Source: Bacilli bacterium (GTDB lineage Bacteria > Bacillota_I > Bacilli_A > RFN20 > CAG-288). From it: a stretch of DNA of 60,109 bases. The notes under the pieces are model-generated. The model had not been told where the DNA came from, did no database searches, and worked only from the letters and a program-made list of their open reading frames with translations. Position numbers and translations under genes: made by a program. Below are positions 1 through 8,281 of this stretch, piece after piece (the first letter of the stretch is position 1; every line of letters begins with the position of its first letter). Location: assembly GCA_900770925.1 (NCBI GenBank), contig CAAGLY010000004.1:1-60109 (forward strand), written 5' to 3'.

Positions 1-75
1 AAGCAGGTCATCGATGAGACAGAGGAAGCGGAAGAAAAGGAAAAGCACCTGGGCAGACCGAAAAGCAAAAGATAA
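1..75 (+). CDS. C-terminal end of an unidentified gene (cut by window edge)
   Basis: Frame 1 is open from the first base to TAA and encodes the last 24 residues of a protein. The tail is highly charged (Glu/Lys-rich) and ends in GRPKSKR. Nothing in it identifies a family. A strong intrinsic terminator starts about 48 bases after the stop, which supports a real gene end. The window or contig begins inside this gene. Confidence 0.4.
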   Translation, partial: KQVIDETEEAEEKEKHLGRPKSKR

Positions 76-122
76 TAGACATTCTTCCAGTGTGAAAGAA
101 TTTACAAATTCCTAAACAGAAC

Positions 123-152
123 AAAAAGAGCCGTCCCCCTACGGCTCTTTTT
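123..152 (+). terminator. Intrinsic terminator of the left-edge gene
   Basis: A 12-bp inverted repeat (AAAAAGAGCCGT / ACGGCTCTTTTT) flanks a 6-base loop and ends in a T-run on the plus strand. The A-run on the other side means it could also stop transcripts arriving from thrS. Confidence 0.8.
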
Positions 153-160
153 CTATGCGT

Positions 161-192
161 AAAAAAGAAGAGGGAATGACCCTCTTCTCTTT
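161..192 (-). terminator. Intrinsic terminator downstream of thrS
   Basis: An inverted repeat (about 12 bp around AAGAAGAGGG / CCCTCTTCTT) with a 5-base loop is followed, on the minus strand, by a run of six T. It lies directly downstream of the thrS stop codon. Confidence 0.8.
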
Positions 193-210
193 CTAGATTA
201 GTTTAGGAAA

Positions 211-2160
211 CTAAGCTGCTTTCTTCTCGTCCGGATAGGAACGGTAAGTGACATGGTTGTCAATATCTTCCTTGACGAGCTTATAGAAGTCTTTTGCTGC
301 TAAGGTACGGCTGTCCTGATGGTGATAGAGACGGTAGGTGACCTCTCCGGATTCTGCTTCCTTAGGACCGATAACGATCTGATAAGGAACCTTCCTGACC
401 TGAGCGTCATGGATCTTATAGGTCAGCTTCTCGTTCCGTTCATCGATGGAAGAACGGATGTTGAGGCTGAGAAGGTGCTTATTGATCTTCTCGGCTGCTT
501 TAATGACAGAGGGATCGGAGTTGACGGCAAAGACACGGACCTGCTCCGGTGCAAGCCAAGTCGGGAAAGCGCCTTTGAAGTGCTCGGTGATGATACCGAG
601 GAAACGTTCGAAGGAACCGAAGATAGCACGGTGTAACCTGACCGGCTCTTTCTCTTTTCCGTTCTTGTCGATGTACTTGAGGTGGAAACGATGCGGAAGC
701 TGCCTATCAAGCTGGATGGTGCCGCACTGCCAGACACGGCCTAAGGAATCCTTGATCTTGAAGTCAAGCTTCGGGCCATAGAAAGCACCATCGCCTTCGT
801 TGACTTCATAGGGAATACCATTCTCTTCGAGGCATTCCTTAAGTTCGGCTTCGGCTTTATTCCAGGTCTCGATCTTTCCGACAAACTTGTCCGGACGGGT
901 AGAGAGTTCGATGGAATAGGTCAGTCCGAAGTCGGAATAGACACGGCCGAAGATCTTTAAGAGACGGCGGATCTCCTCTCCGATCTGATCGAAGGCGAGA
1001 AGGATATGGGCATCATCCTGAGTGAAGCCTCGGACACGGAATAATCCGTTTAAAGCACCGCTTGCTTCATGACGGTGGTCAAGACCGAATTCGGCATAAC
1101 GGATAGGCAGTTCACGGTAGGAATGCTGAGTGTTCTTGTAGACAAGAATAGCACCCGGGCAGTTCCTCGGCTTGATGGCATAAGGCTTGCCATCAACCTT
1201 AGTGATGTACCTGTTCTCCTTATACTTTCCCCAGTGTCCGGAAGTGATCCAGAGCTCGCGGGAAAGCATCTGCGGAGTCTTAAGGAAGAAATATCCGTTA
1301 TGGGTCAGGATATCCCAGAGGTAGTTTTCCCTCTCGTGACGGACAATCATGCCGTTAGGAAGCCAGAAAGGAAGTCCAGGTCCGAAATCGGAGAACCTGA
1401 ATAAACCAAGCTGGTTGCCGAGCTTCTTATGATCGGCTTCCTTGCGCTCCTCTAAGAGCTTGAGGTATTTATCTAAATCTTCCTGGCTGAAGAAGGCGGT
1501 TCCGTAAAGACGGGTGAGGGAATCGTTGTTCTTATCTCCCTTAAAATAGGAGGCGGAAGTAGCCCTGAGCTTGATGGCTTTGATCTTGCCCGTGGATTCC
1601 CTGTGAGGACCAAGGCATAAATCGCAGTAATCGCCCTGAGAATAGATGGACAAAGGAGCGTTCTTATCCGCTAATTCATCGATATGGATCCTCTTATACT
1701 TCTGACCCTTGAAGATCTCCTTGGCTTCTTCGACCGTAACATCCTTGCGGACAATCTTCTCGTTCTGTGAAATCAGCTTTTTCCTCTCAGCCTCGATAGC
1801 CGGGAAATCCTTCTCAGAAAGGACAACGCCTTCCGGAAGCTTCCTATCATAGTAGTATCCGTCTTCCGTAGCCGGTCCATAGGCGAACCTGGTTCCCGGA
1901 TAAAGGTGGCTGACAGCCTGTGCCCTTAAATGGGCAGCGGAATGACGGAGAACATGCAGAGCATCTTTCTCGTCATCTTTTGTCACAACTTCGAATTTGC
2001 AGTTATCCGGAAGTTTCTCATTGAGATCGAAAAGCTCTCCGTTGACCTTAGCGCAGATGGCTTTCTTAGCAAGGCTTAATGAAATAGACTTTGCTGCTTC
2101 TAAGGCAGTAGAGCCGTCTTTGATTTCCTTTAAGGAACCGTCCGGTAAAACGATTTTCAT
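211..2160 (-). CDS. thrS: Threonyl-tRNA synthetase
   Basis: Class II synthetase that charges tRNA-Thr in the cytoplasm. At 649 residues it has the family length and order: TGS domain (about 1-62), editing domain with the HSAAHL motif (about 72), catalytic core (about 270-540) and anticodon-binding domain to the end. The zinc ligands are present: Cys in PxNCPG, the His of DHRHE and the His of RLHRAIFG. AGG stands for the family Met in KPMNCPG and in HLMAQA, while Arg residues of RVRGFTQDDAH are CGN. It is the last gene of a pyk-ROK-thrS run with 29 bases to the gene before. No T-box leader is visible immediately upstream. Confidence 0.97.
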   Translation of the reverse strand: MKIVLPDGSLKEIKDGSTALEAAKSISLSLAKKAICAKVNGELFDLNEKLPDNCKFEVVTKDDEKDALHVLRHSAAHLRAQAVSHLYPGTRFAYGPATEDGYYYDRKLPEGVVLSEKDFPAIEAERKKLISQNEKIVRKDVTVEEAKEIFKGQKYKRIHIDELADKNAPLSIYSQGDYCDLCLGPHRESTGKIKAIKLRATSASYFKGDKNNDSLTRLYGTAFFSQEDLDKYLKLLEERKEADHKKLGNQLGLFRFSDFGPGLPFWLPNGMIVRHERENYLWDILTHNGYFFLKTPQMLSRELWITSGHWGKYKENRYITKVDGKPYAIKPRNCPGAILVYKNTQHSYRELPIRYAEFGLDHRHEASGALNGLFRVRGFTQDDAHILLAFDQIGEEIRRLLKIFGRVYSDFGLTYSIELSTRPDKFVGKIETWNKAEAELKECLEENGIPYEVNEGDGAFYGPKLDFKIKDSLGRVWQCGTIQLDRQLPHRFHLKYIDKNGKEKEPVRLHRAIFGSFERFLGIITEHFKGAFPTWLAPEQVRVFAVNSDPSVIKAAEKINKHLLSLNIRSSIDERNEKLTYKIHDAQVRKVPYQIVIGPKEAESGEVTYRLYHHQDSRTLAAKDFYKLVKEDIDNHVTYRSYPDEKKAA

Positions 2161-2189
2161 ATTAGATATATAAACCTCTTTTCTAAAAA

Positions 2190-3068
2190 CTACATTCCTA
2201 AGACATCCAGAGCGAGAGCACAGCCGGCAGCAAGGCCGACATCCTGCTTGAACAGGGCCTCGTTAAGGACAATCGGATTAAGATGCCAGATTTCAATCAG
2301 GGCATTGGCTTTCTTCTCGACATCCTGAAGGAAGAGATCCTTCGATTTCCTGACTCCTCCGGAGAGGGCATAGGCCTCATTATCGAATAGGAGCTGAAGG
2401 TTAGCAAAGAACCTTGCCCTTAAATCTTCCCATTCCGTGAATAACGGCCTGACATCTTTCCGGTTATTGCGGACAGCCTCGAAGAATTCCTTTCCGGAAG
2501 GGATATCATCGATTCCGTTGATCTTGCAGAAGGTGCCGATACCTTTGCCAGAGAGCAGGCCTTCTGTCTCATACCTCTTGCCTTTATACCTAGTAAGAAG
2601 ACGGCCGGCCTCTAAGGTCGTATCGATCCTCTTGCCGTTATGGACGATTCCTAATCCGATACCGGTAGAAATCGTAATGAAGGCCGAGTCACGCTTGCCG
2701 CGGTTAGCGCCGAACTTGCTTTCGACCAGGGCAGAACAGTTTCCGTCATTCGCAATCTTGATCTTAGCGCCGGGAAAATCTTCCCTGAATTTGGATTCGA
2801 AGTCGAAATCTCCGTTAATGCCGAGATTTCCGACTCTTCCGACCTTGTTATGGATGACAATACCGCAGAGAGACCTGCCGATTGCCTGAACGGAGTCGTA
2901 CTTGGCTTCGGCGCAGACATCCCGGATAAAGGAACGCCTTAACTCATAGAGTTTAGCCGGATTGTTGTTGATGGTCGGGCAGCGGCGGACAGAAAGAATA
3001 TGGAGTTTTTCATCCCTGGCGGCTACGCGAAGGTTCGTTCCTCCGCAATCAATGGAAATCAAGTTCAT
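2190..3068 (-). CDS. ROK-family sugar kinase (glucokinase-like)
   Basis: Probable cytoplasmic sugar kinase that would feed the glycolysis served by the adjacent pyk. It has the N-terminal phosphate motif DCGGTN, the catalytic ANDGNC stretch and STGIGLG, with SGGVMKS near the C-terminus (its M is AGG). Two ROK hallmarks are changed: the usual EIGH reads EAGR (Arg is CGT, a true Arg), and the CxCGxxGC zinc motif is absent. Substrate specificity is therefore uncertain. It sits 3 bases after pyk and is probably co-transcribed with pyk and thrS. Confidence 0.8.
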   Translation of the reverse strand: MNLISIDCGGTNLRVAARDEKLHILSVRRCPTINNNPAKLYELRRSFIRDVCAEAKYDSVQAIGRSLCGIVIHNKVGRVGNLGINGDFDFESKFREDFPGAKIKIANDGNCSALVESKFGANRGKRDSAFITISTGIGLGIVHNGKRIDTTLEAGRLLTRYKGKRYETEGLLSGKGIGTFCKINGIDDIPSGKEFFEAVRNNRKDVRPLFTEWEDLRARFFANLQLLFDNEAYALSGGVRKSKDLFLQDVEKKANALIEIWHLNPIVLNEALFKQDVGLAAGCALALDVLGM

Positions 3069-3071
3069 GGA

Positions 3072-4541
3072 TTAATCCTCAGAATAGGTTGCGGTATCGT
3101 AATCGCGGACCGTAAGGACCTTCCTGAAGTTGGTCTTTCCTGCGCCGACTGGTGTTCCGCCGGTCCTTAGGATGCGGCTGCCAGTCGGAATATTGTAGTC
3201 ATGGGCAATCTTAAGGGCTAAGACTTCCCTTTCTTCCGTGAACTGCGGAACCTGTTCGACATGGTACGGATAGCAGGCATAGTAGAGCCTGGAATGGGTT
3301 AAGACATCAAGGTCAGAGGAGACAACGAAAACCGGGCAATAAGGACGGGTCTTTGCAATGCGGACGCCAGTCTGTCCAGAGACGGAGAAGCAGATGATGA
3401 GCTGGGCAGAAACAGTGATAGCCGTTTCGCTGACAGCGTTAGCAATAGCGTCGTTGACGCTCTTAGAAGAGGTGTTGAAGGCCTTTTCGTAAGAAGCACG
3501 GTAATCGAAGTGCTTTTCCGTGACTTCAGCAATACGGGCCTGCCTGCTGACGGCTTCGACCGGATACTGGCCGTTTGCGGATTCGCCGGAGAGCATGACC
3601 GCATCGGTTCCTTCGTTGACGGCTAAGGAGACATCGCTGACCTCAGCGCGGGTAGGATAAGGATTATGGATCATGGAGTCGAGCATCTGGGTTGCGGTAA
3701 TGACCGGCTTGCCGAGGAGACGGCACTGTTCGATCCTATAACGCTGATAGACCGGGACTTCTTCCGGCGGAATCTCAACACCGAGGTCTCCGCGGGCGAT
3801 CCTGATACCATCGCTTTCCCGGATGATGTCATCGAGATTTTCGATGGCTTCGGTGTTTTCGACCTTAGAGAAGATCCTAATGTTCTTTCCCCCGTGGGTG
3901 TCAAGTAGCTGACGCCTGTCGCGGATATCCTGAACATTGCGGACAAAGGAGGCAGAAATTAAATCGACATGCTGCTGGCATCCGAAGATCAGATCGGATT
4001 TATCCTGCTCGGAAATGTACGGCCTGGTAAGATGGACACCAGGGCAGTTGACACCGCGGCGGTCCTTGCAGACATGGTCGTTCCTGACCTCACAGACAAG
4101 CTCATGTTTCTTCTCGTCCTTTTCACGGACAATAAGATTAAGGTTACCATCGTCAAGACGGATGGAGGAGCCGATGGCGACATCCCTGTAAAGATTAACA
4201 TAGGAAACACCGAATTCTTCGGCTGTTCCGACTTTCTCTACGCCCCTATAGATACGGGTCTTAGCACCTTTCTTGAAGATTGCCGAACCGCCGACGAACT
4301 GGCTGGTACGGATCTCCGGCCCCTTAGTATCCAGACAGATAGGAATGATGATTCCTTCTTCCGCTTCAATCTGGCGGAGAGTCTGGATCTTAGCTAAATG
4401 TTCTTCGTGAGTACCATGGGAGAAGTTCCTGCGCATGCAGGTCCTTCCGCTTTGTAACAGCTTCCGAAGGACTTCCTTGTCCTGGCTTGCCGGACCAATG
4501 GTGCAGACGATCTTAGTTTTTTTCTCGATACGATAGTTCAT
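3072..4541 (-). CDS. pyk: Pyruvate kinase
   Basis: Converts phosphoenolpyruvate and ADP to pyruvate and ATP, the last step of glycolysis. Start chosen at the ATG 7 bases after AAAGGAG and just before KKTKIVCTIGPAS; a longer in-frame start 37 codons upstream has no family support. The protein has 489 residues with LDTKGPEIR, FSKVEN (catalytic Lys), SDGIMIARGDLGVE and TATQMLDSM. In the substrate loop G-M-T-C-M-R-M-NFSHG the two unusual Met are AGG, the third is ATG, and the catalytic Arg is CGC, so one motif shows both codes side by side. First gene of the pyk-ROK-thrS unit. Confidence 0.97.
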   Translation of the reverse strand: MNYRIEKKTKIVCTIGPASQDKEVLRKLLQSGRTCMRRNFSHGTHEEHLAKIQTLRQIEAEEGIIIPICLDTKGPEIRTSQFVGGSAIFKKGAKTRIYRGVEKVGTAEEFGVSYVNLYRDVAIGSSIRLDDGNLNLIVREKDEKKHELVCEVRNDHVCKDRRGVNCPGVHLTRPYISEQDKSDLIFGCQQHVDLISASFVRNVQDIRDRRQLLDTHGGKNIRIFSKVENTEAIENLDDIIRESDGIRIARGDLGVEIPPEEVPVYQRYRIEQCRLLGKPVITATQMLDSMIHNPYPTRAEVSDVSLAVNEGTDAVMLSGESANGQYPVEAVSRQARIAEVTEKHFDYRASYEKAFNTSSKSVNDAIANAVSETAITVSAQLIICFSVSGQTGVRIAKTRPYCPVFVVSSDLDVLTHSRLYYACYPYHVEQVPQFTEEREVLALKIAHDYNIPTGSRILRTGGTPVGAGKTNFRKVLTVRDYDTATYSED

Positions 4542-4723
4542 ATTCCGCTCCTTTGTGGAAAATTTCACCAAAAACATTGTACTATTCTTAAAAAAAGAAA
4601 GAAAGGGGAAAACTCTCAAAAAGGGGTGTTTTTGCAAATATGTAGAAATCAATTTGCTAGCTTCTGATGGCTTTTTGCTTTTATCGTTTTTTGGATGGAA
4701 ATGAGGCTAAAACCGATGAAAAA

Positions 4724-4732
4724 TGATATAAT
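4724..4732 (+). promoter_or_regulatory. Extended -10 promoter of dnaB (leaderless)
   Basis: TGATATAAT is an extended -10 (TGnTATAAT). The dnaB ATG begins 6 bases after it, so transcription would start at or beside the start codon. No Shine-Dalgarno sequence fits, and no clear -35 is seen. Confidence 0.65.
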
Positions 4733-4738
4733 TCAAGT

Positions 4739-5977
4739 ATGCTGATCCTTGAGGAAGAATCTTCTTTTACTCTCTATCGCGACTATAGTCTCTCCGAGAT
4801 GGACCGTCAGGTCCTCTCTTTGCTCTATCTTCCTATTATCAAGAGCGATGCCTTCAGCCTTTATTTCAGGCTGAATGATTTAAGCTATCTTAAACCAGGC
4901 AATGATTATTTCTACCATCAGGATATCAGGAACCAACTGGGTAGGAATATCCCTTCCTTCCTTAAAGCCCGCTCTCTCCTTGAGGGAATTGGACTTAGGG
5001 AGACATTCCGGAAATCGAGTATCGGAGAAGATTCGAAGAAGAAGGTCTCTTATGTCTATCATCTTCTTCCTCCGGCGTCTCCGAAGAAGTTTTTCTCTGA
5101 TCTGGTCCTGAAGTCGCTCCTGATCAGTGAAATCGGAAACAAGAAATACTTTTCCTTGATGAACTATTTCAAGGCTGCTGAACCATTTAAAGATAATAAG
5201 GCCGAGAATGTTACCTGTTCCTTTAAGGATGCCTATTCCACTAAGCTTACCGGCGAAGAGAGGCTGCTTCTTGACGGGAATGAGCTGACGGATAAGAACT
5301 ATAAGAGCCCAGTGAAAGAAGATAGGGATAGTCTTAAGGATGAACTGAGGAAACAGAACTATCCTCTCTCTTCGGTGGAAGAGAATCTGAAAGAGATTTC
5401 TGCTCTTTCTGCCCTTTATGAAATCAAGAAGGAAGATGTCTGCTCCCTGATTATTAAGAATACCAACTCTGACGGAAAGTTCTATAGGGATACCTTTAAG
5501 GATTGTATCCGGAACTTTATCCGTTACGGGAAGAAGCAGATTGAGAGGAGTGAAGTCAGAACGGATTCCAATAATAAGGATTCACTTTTCAGGAAAGCTT
5601 TCCAGAGTAGGAATCCGAAGGAATATCTGACTAAGCTATATAATGCTGATCCGAGTAAAAGGAGGCTAAAGGAAGTTGAGGATTTAAAGACCCGGTTTGG
5701 ATTCGACAATGCTGTTATTAATGCTATTCTTGACTACTCTCTCCGCCGGACGAAGAAGGAATTCAATCAGGTTTTTATTGAAAAGGTTGCCTTTAAGCTC
5801 TCTGGGTATCAGGTCGCCTCTGTCTATGATGCTAGGGCGATACTAAAGAACCGTGACTTTGAAATCAGCCGTAATCTGACCCGCAAAAAGAAAGAAGATG
5901 TTTCTCAGTCTGAAGAAGAAAAGGAAAAGGTCTCGAAGGAAGAACTTGATGACCTTGCGAATAGCTTAGGATTATGA
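4739..5977 (+). CDS. dnaB: Replication initiation and membrane attachment protein DnaB (Bacillus type)
   Basis: Helicase co-loader of the Gram-positive primosome (unrelated to E. coli DnaB). The 412 residues carry the N-terminal winged-helix region (LLYLPIIKSDAFSLYF, then RNQLG and LEGIGL) and LLPPASPKKFFSD as in Bacillus DnaB. The C-terminal DnaB/DnaD-like part is lysine- and glutamate-rich. It overlaps dnaI by ATGA, so the two are translationally coupled. The promoter just upstream suggests a leaderless message. Confidence 0.85.
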   Translation: MLILEEESSFTLYRDYSLSEMDRQVLSLLYLPIIKSDAFSLYFRLNDLSYLKPGNDYFYHQDIRNQLGRNIPSFLKARSLLEGIGLRETFRKSSIGEDSKKKVSYVYHLLPPASPKKFFSDLVLKSLLISEIGNKKYFSLMNYFKAAEPFKDNKAENVTCSFKDAYSTKLTGEERLLLDGNELTDKNYKSPVKEDRDSLKDELRKQNYPLSSVEENLKEISALSALYEIKKEDVCSLIIKNTNSDGKFYRDTFKDCIRNFIRYGKKQIERSEVRTDSNNKDSLFRKAFQSRNPKEYLTKLYNADPSKRRLKEVEDLKTRFGFDNAVINAILDYSLRRTKKEFNQVFIEKVAFKLSGYQVASVYDARAILKNRDFEISRNLTRKKKEDVSQSEEEKEKVSKEELDDLANSLGL

Positions 5978-6954
5978 ATGAAAAGAATAACACACTTCCT
6001 TACTCAACTAGGGATAGGAAGCTGCCGGAGATTGAAATCAGCGATAAGGACGAAGAATCCCTGAAACAGGAAGTCCATTCTAGGAGGGAGAAAGATATCC
6101 GCGGCTGCCTTCAGGTTAAGAAATACCTTAAGACGGAAGAAGAGCTTACTCCTTACCTCGGCGAAGTATACTGCTATTTACAGAGCCGTTCTATCTGTGA
6201 GAACTATTGCCCGAAGAAGGTGTTAAGCTGTCCGAAGGAGAGAAAGGGCGAATCGGTTTCTTTTTCTTTTAATCCAACGACAAAGAAGGTTACTCTTGTC
6301 CGTACTCCTTGCCCATTAAGGGAGAAGGAAAGGGAAGACTTTGACCGGATAAGTCCTTGCTATCTTCCCTCTAAAAGCAGGACATTATCTGCATTACAGT
6401 CCTTTAGGTCTGACCGTGAAAAACTTAGCAAGAGGCAGGATAGTGCACTTGCCATCGCTTCTTTTAGGAAAAAGATTGGTTTACTAAGAAGTCAGGAATC
6501 GGTTAGGAAAGGCTTAATCTTTTCTTCTCAGATTTCCGTTAAGGTTCCAAATGACTTACTGCGTGCTCTTTGCTTTATCGGAGCTAAGTCTGGTTTTAGC
6601 TGCTCTTATTTAAATAGGAAAGACTTTACGGAATCTATCTGCTCTTTTAATGGCTATGAAGTTGAATATCGGGAATGGGATCTGAATAAAGCAGTTAACT
6701 CTGATCTTCTTTTCCTGGAAGGCTTTGATCAGATACCGGGATATGTCGACAAGAAGACAATCAGCAAGGTCTTTCTTTCTCTCTTTGCCGGAAGAGATAA
6801 GGTCCATAAGCTGACCTATAGGTCAGTCGAAAACGGCTCAGCATTTTCTAAAGTCAGTTCTCTGCTGAAAGGCAATATCAATCTTGAAGCGATTAAGACC
6901 CATAGGAAGAACATTCTTGCTTCCTATGAAATCAAAGATATCGATATCCGCTGA
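5974..6954 (+). CDS. dnaI: DnaI-like primosomal protein with degenerate ATPase domain
   Basis: Placed as dnaI by position (ATGA overlap with dnaB), length (326 residues) and N-terminal domain, which carries the cysteine cluster C-x3-YCPKK-x-LSC of Bacillus DnaI followed by TPCP. In the C-terminal half, where a helicase loader should have the AAA+ Walker A loop GxxGxGKT after 'KGL', the sequence is IFSSQISVKVPN with no GK(T/S). The Walker B region reads LLFLEGFD instead of LLDD. AGG-to-Met reading does not restore either motif. The homologue is therefore probably present but without classical ATP hydrolysis. Confidence 0.75.
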   Translation: MNEKNNTLPYSTRDRKLPEIEISDKDEESLKQEVHSRREKDIRGCLQVKKYLKTEEELTPYLGEVYCYLQSRSICENYCPKKVLSCPKERKGESVSFSFNPTTKKVTLVRTPCPLREKEREDFDRISPCYLPSKSRTLSALQSFRSDREKLSKRQDSALAIASFRKKIGLLRSQESVRKGLIFSSQISVKVPNDLLRALCFIGAKSGFSCSYLNRKDFTESICSFNGYEVEYREWDLNKAVNSDLLFLEGFDQIPGYVDKKTISKVFLSLFAGRDKVHKLTYRSVENGSAFSKVSSLLKGNINLEAIKTHRKNILASYEIKDIDIR

Positions 6955-7012
6955 AGTTTTGTTGTAAAAATTCCTGTTTCCTTCCCATATTAGATGAAGG
7001 GAGAAAACAGTT

Positions 7013-8281
7013 ATGGTTTTCCAGAGCAATGAAGAAGAATGCGGTAAGGCGTGTGTACGGAATGTTTTAGCCTATAAGTTCAAGAACCGGGAATACGAAA
7101 CCGCGACGATTAAGCAGGACTGCAAGGATTTCCTCTCTAGGGAGGAGGCTCTCCTTGAAAAAGGAATCCAAAGGTCCTCTTTCAAGCTTGATGACATCAC
7201 GAAAATATCAAAAAAGGAATTGCCTCTGATCTGTCAGGTGATAAACGGAGAACAGAGGCACTTTGTCAGGGTAAAGAAAATACGGAAGGACTCAGTAATT
7301 TTACTTGACCCTCAGTTCGGAAAGAGGAATCTTTCTCATCAGGAATGGAAGAGTGTCTATCAGGGATTCACTAGGACTTATGAACACGGAGCGGAGAGAG
7401 AAAAGCCAAAAAACAGGTCACTTGTTCCTTTCTATGGACGCCTTCTTTATTTTGTCCTCTTCCTCTGCCTAACTGCTTTTCTCTGTCTAAGTCTTCTCTT
7501 TAGTGCTAGCAAGGAGGGCTTCTTTCTAGGAGTCGTGTTCTTTTCTCTCTTCAGGATATCCTTAGCTCTTACGAATTCCTTAGGGTTTGCCCTTCGCAAA
7601 CAGTTCGAGGAGAAAAGGAGGCTTCCCTATTTGGATAAGACACGTGAGAAAAAAGACAGGGAACGGCTGTCTCTTATTTTCCAGGAGGAAATCAAGCGTT
7701 ATTCCTCAATCGTCAATTCTTCCAGCGTTGTTCTTTCAATGGCCTTTCTTCTTTTCTTTGACAATATTTATTCTGCATTCTTAGTTGTGGTCGGACTTCT
7801 CTTTTCCTTTTTCCGCTTCCTTCTCTGGAGAAAGAAGAACTACGTGGATTATTTCTGTACAAAGAAAGAAGATGAATTTGTCCGGTCAAGGAAAAGGGAA
7901 AAGAGGGAAAAAAAGAGCTATAAGGAAGCTAGCCGGAAAGCAAATGAATACCTAGGAGAGAACATAATCCTTATTCTGATTGAAATCAGGTGTCTGACTG
8001 TCCTTCTCAGGATGATTACACAGAAAGAGGAAAGCTTCTCTTTGCCTTATTTTCTTTTCCGTTTAAGGACAGCCAGTTCCTTCTCCTTCACAGGCAGGAA
8101 TCTTCTAAAAAGCCTATACAGCCATGAAAAAGAGACAAGGTTAAGGAATTCCCTCTCCTTTCCGTTACGCGATTTTCTGAACGAAAAAGCTTCCCCTTTG
8201 GGTTATAATAATGATAATTCTGGAGGAGAAACCAATGGAAAGAAAGCGGATCAGGGATTACCTGAACAAAACCGGGATTAA
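7013..8281 (+). CDS. C39-type peptidase fused to membrane segments, no ABC ATPase domain
   Basis: The N-terminal 120 residues look like a peptidase C39 domain of bacteriocin exporters. Visible are an oxyanion Gln and catalytic Cys in QSNEEECGKAC, a His in EQRHFV, and an Asp in LLDPQFGKRNLS. Residues about 137-200 and 240-275 hold four or so hydrophobic segments resembling part of an exporter membrane domain. The C-terminal 150 residues are basic. There is no Walker A, signature or Walker B, so this is not a complete exporter. An AAGGGAG Shine-Dalgarno precedes the ATG. It overlaps the start of ybeY-cdd by 47 bases. The substrate is unknown. Confidence 0.6.
   Translation: MVFQSNEEECGKACVRNVLAYKFKNREYETATIKQDCKDFLSREEALLEKGIQRSSFKLDDITKISKKELPLICQVINGEQRHFVRVKKIRKDSVILLDPQFGKRNLSHQEWKSVYQGFTRTYEHGAEREKPKNRSLVPFYGRLLYFVLFLCLTAFLCLSLLFSASKEGFFLGVVFFSLFRISLALTNSLGFALRKQFEEKRRLPYLDKTREKKDRERLSLIFQEEIKRYSSIVNSSSVVLSMAFLLFFDNIYSAFLVVVGLLFSFFRFLLWRKKNYVDYFCTKKEDEFVRSRKREKREKKSYKEASRKANEYLGENIILILIEIRCLTVLLRMITQKEESFSLPYFLFRLRTASSFSFTGRNLLKSLYSHEKETRLRNSLSFPLRDFLNEKASPLGYNNDNSGGETNGKKADQGLPEQNRD

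Noticed and set aside
4542..4652. Upstream in-frame start of pyk adding 37 residues
   Set aside because: The extra residues are not conserved and the downstream ATG has a well-spaced AAAGGAG and the family N-terminus.
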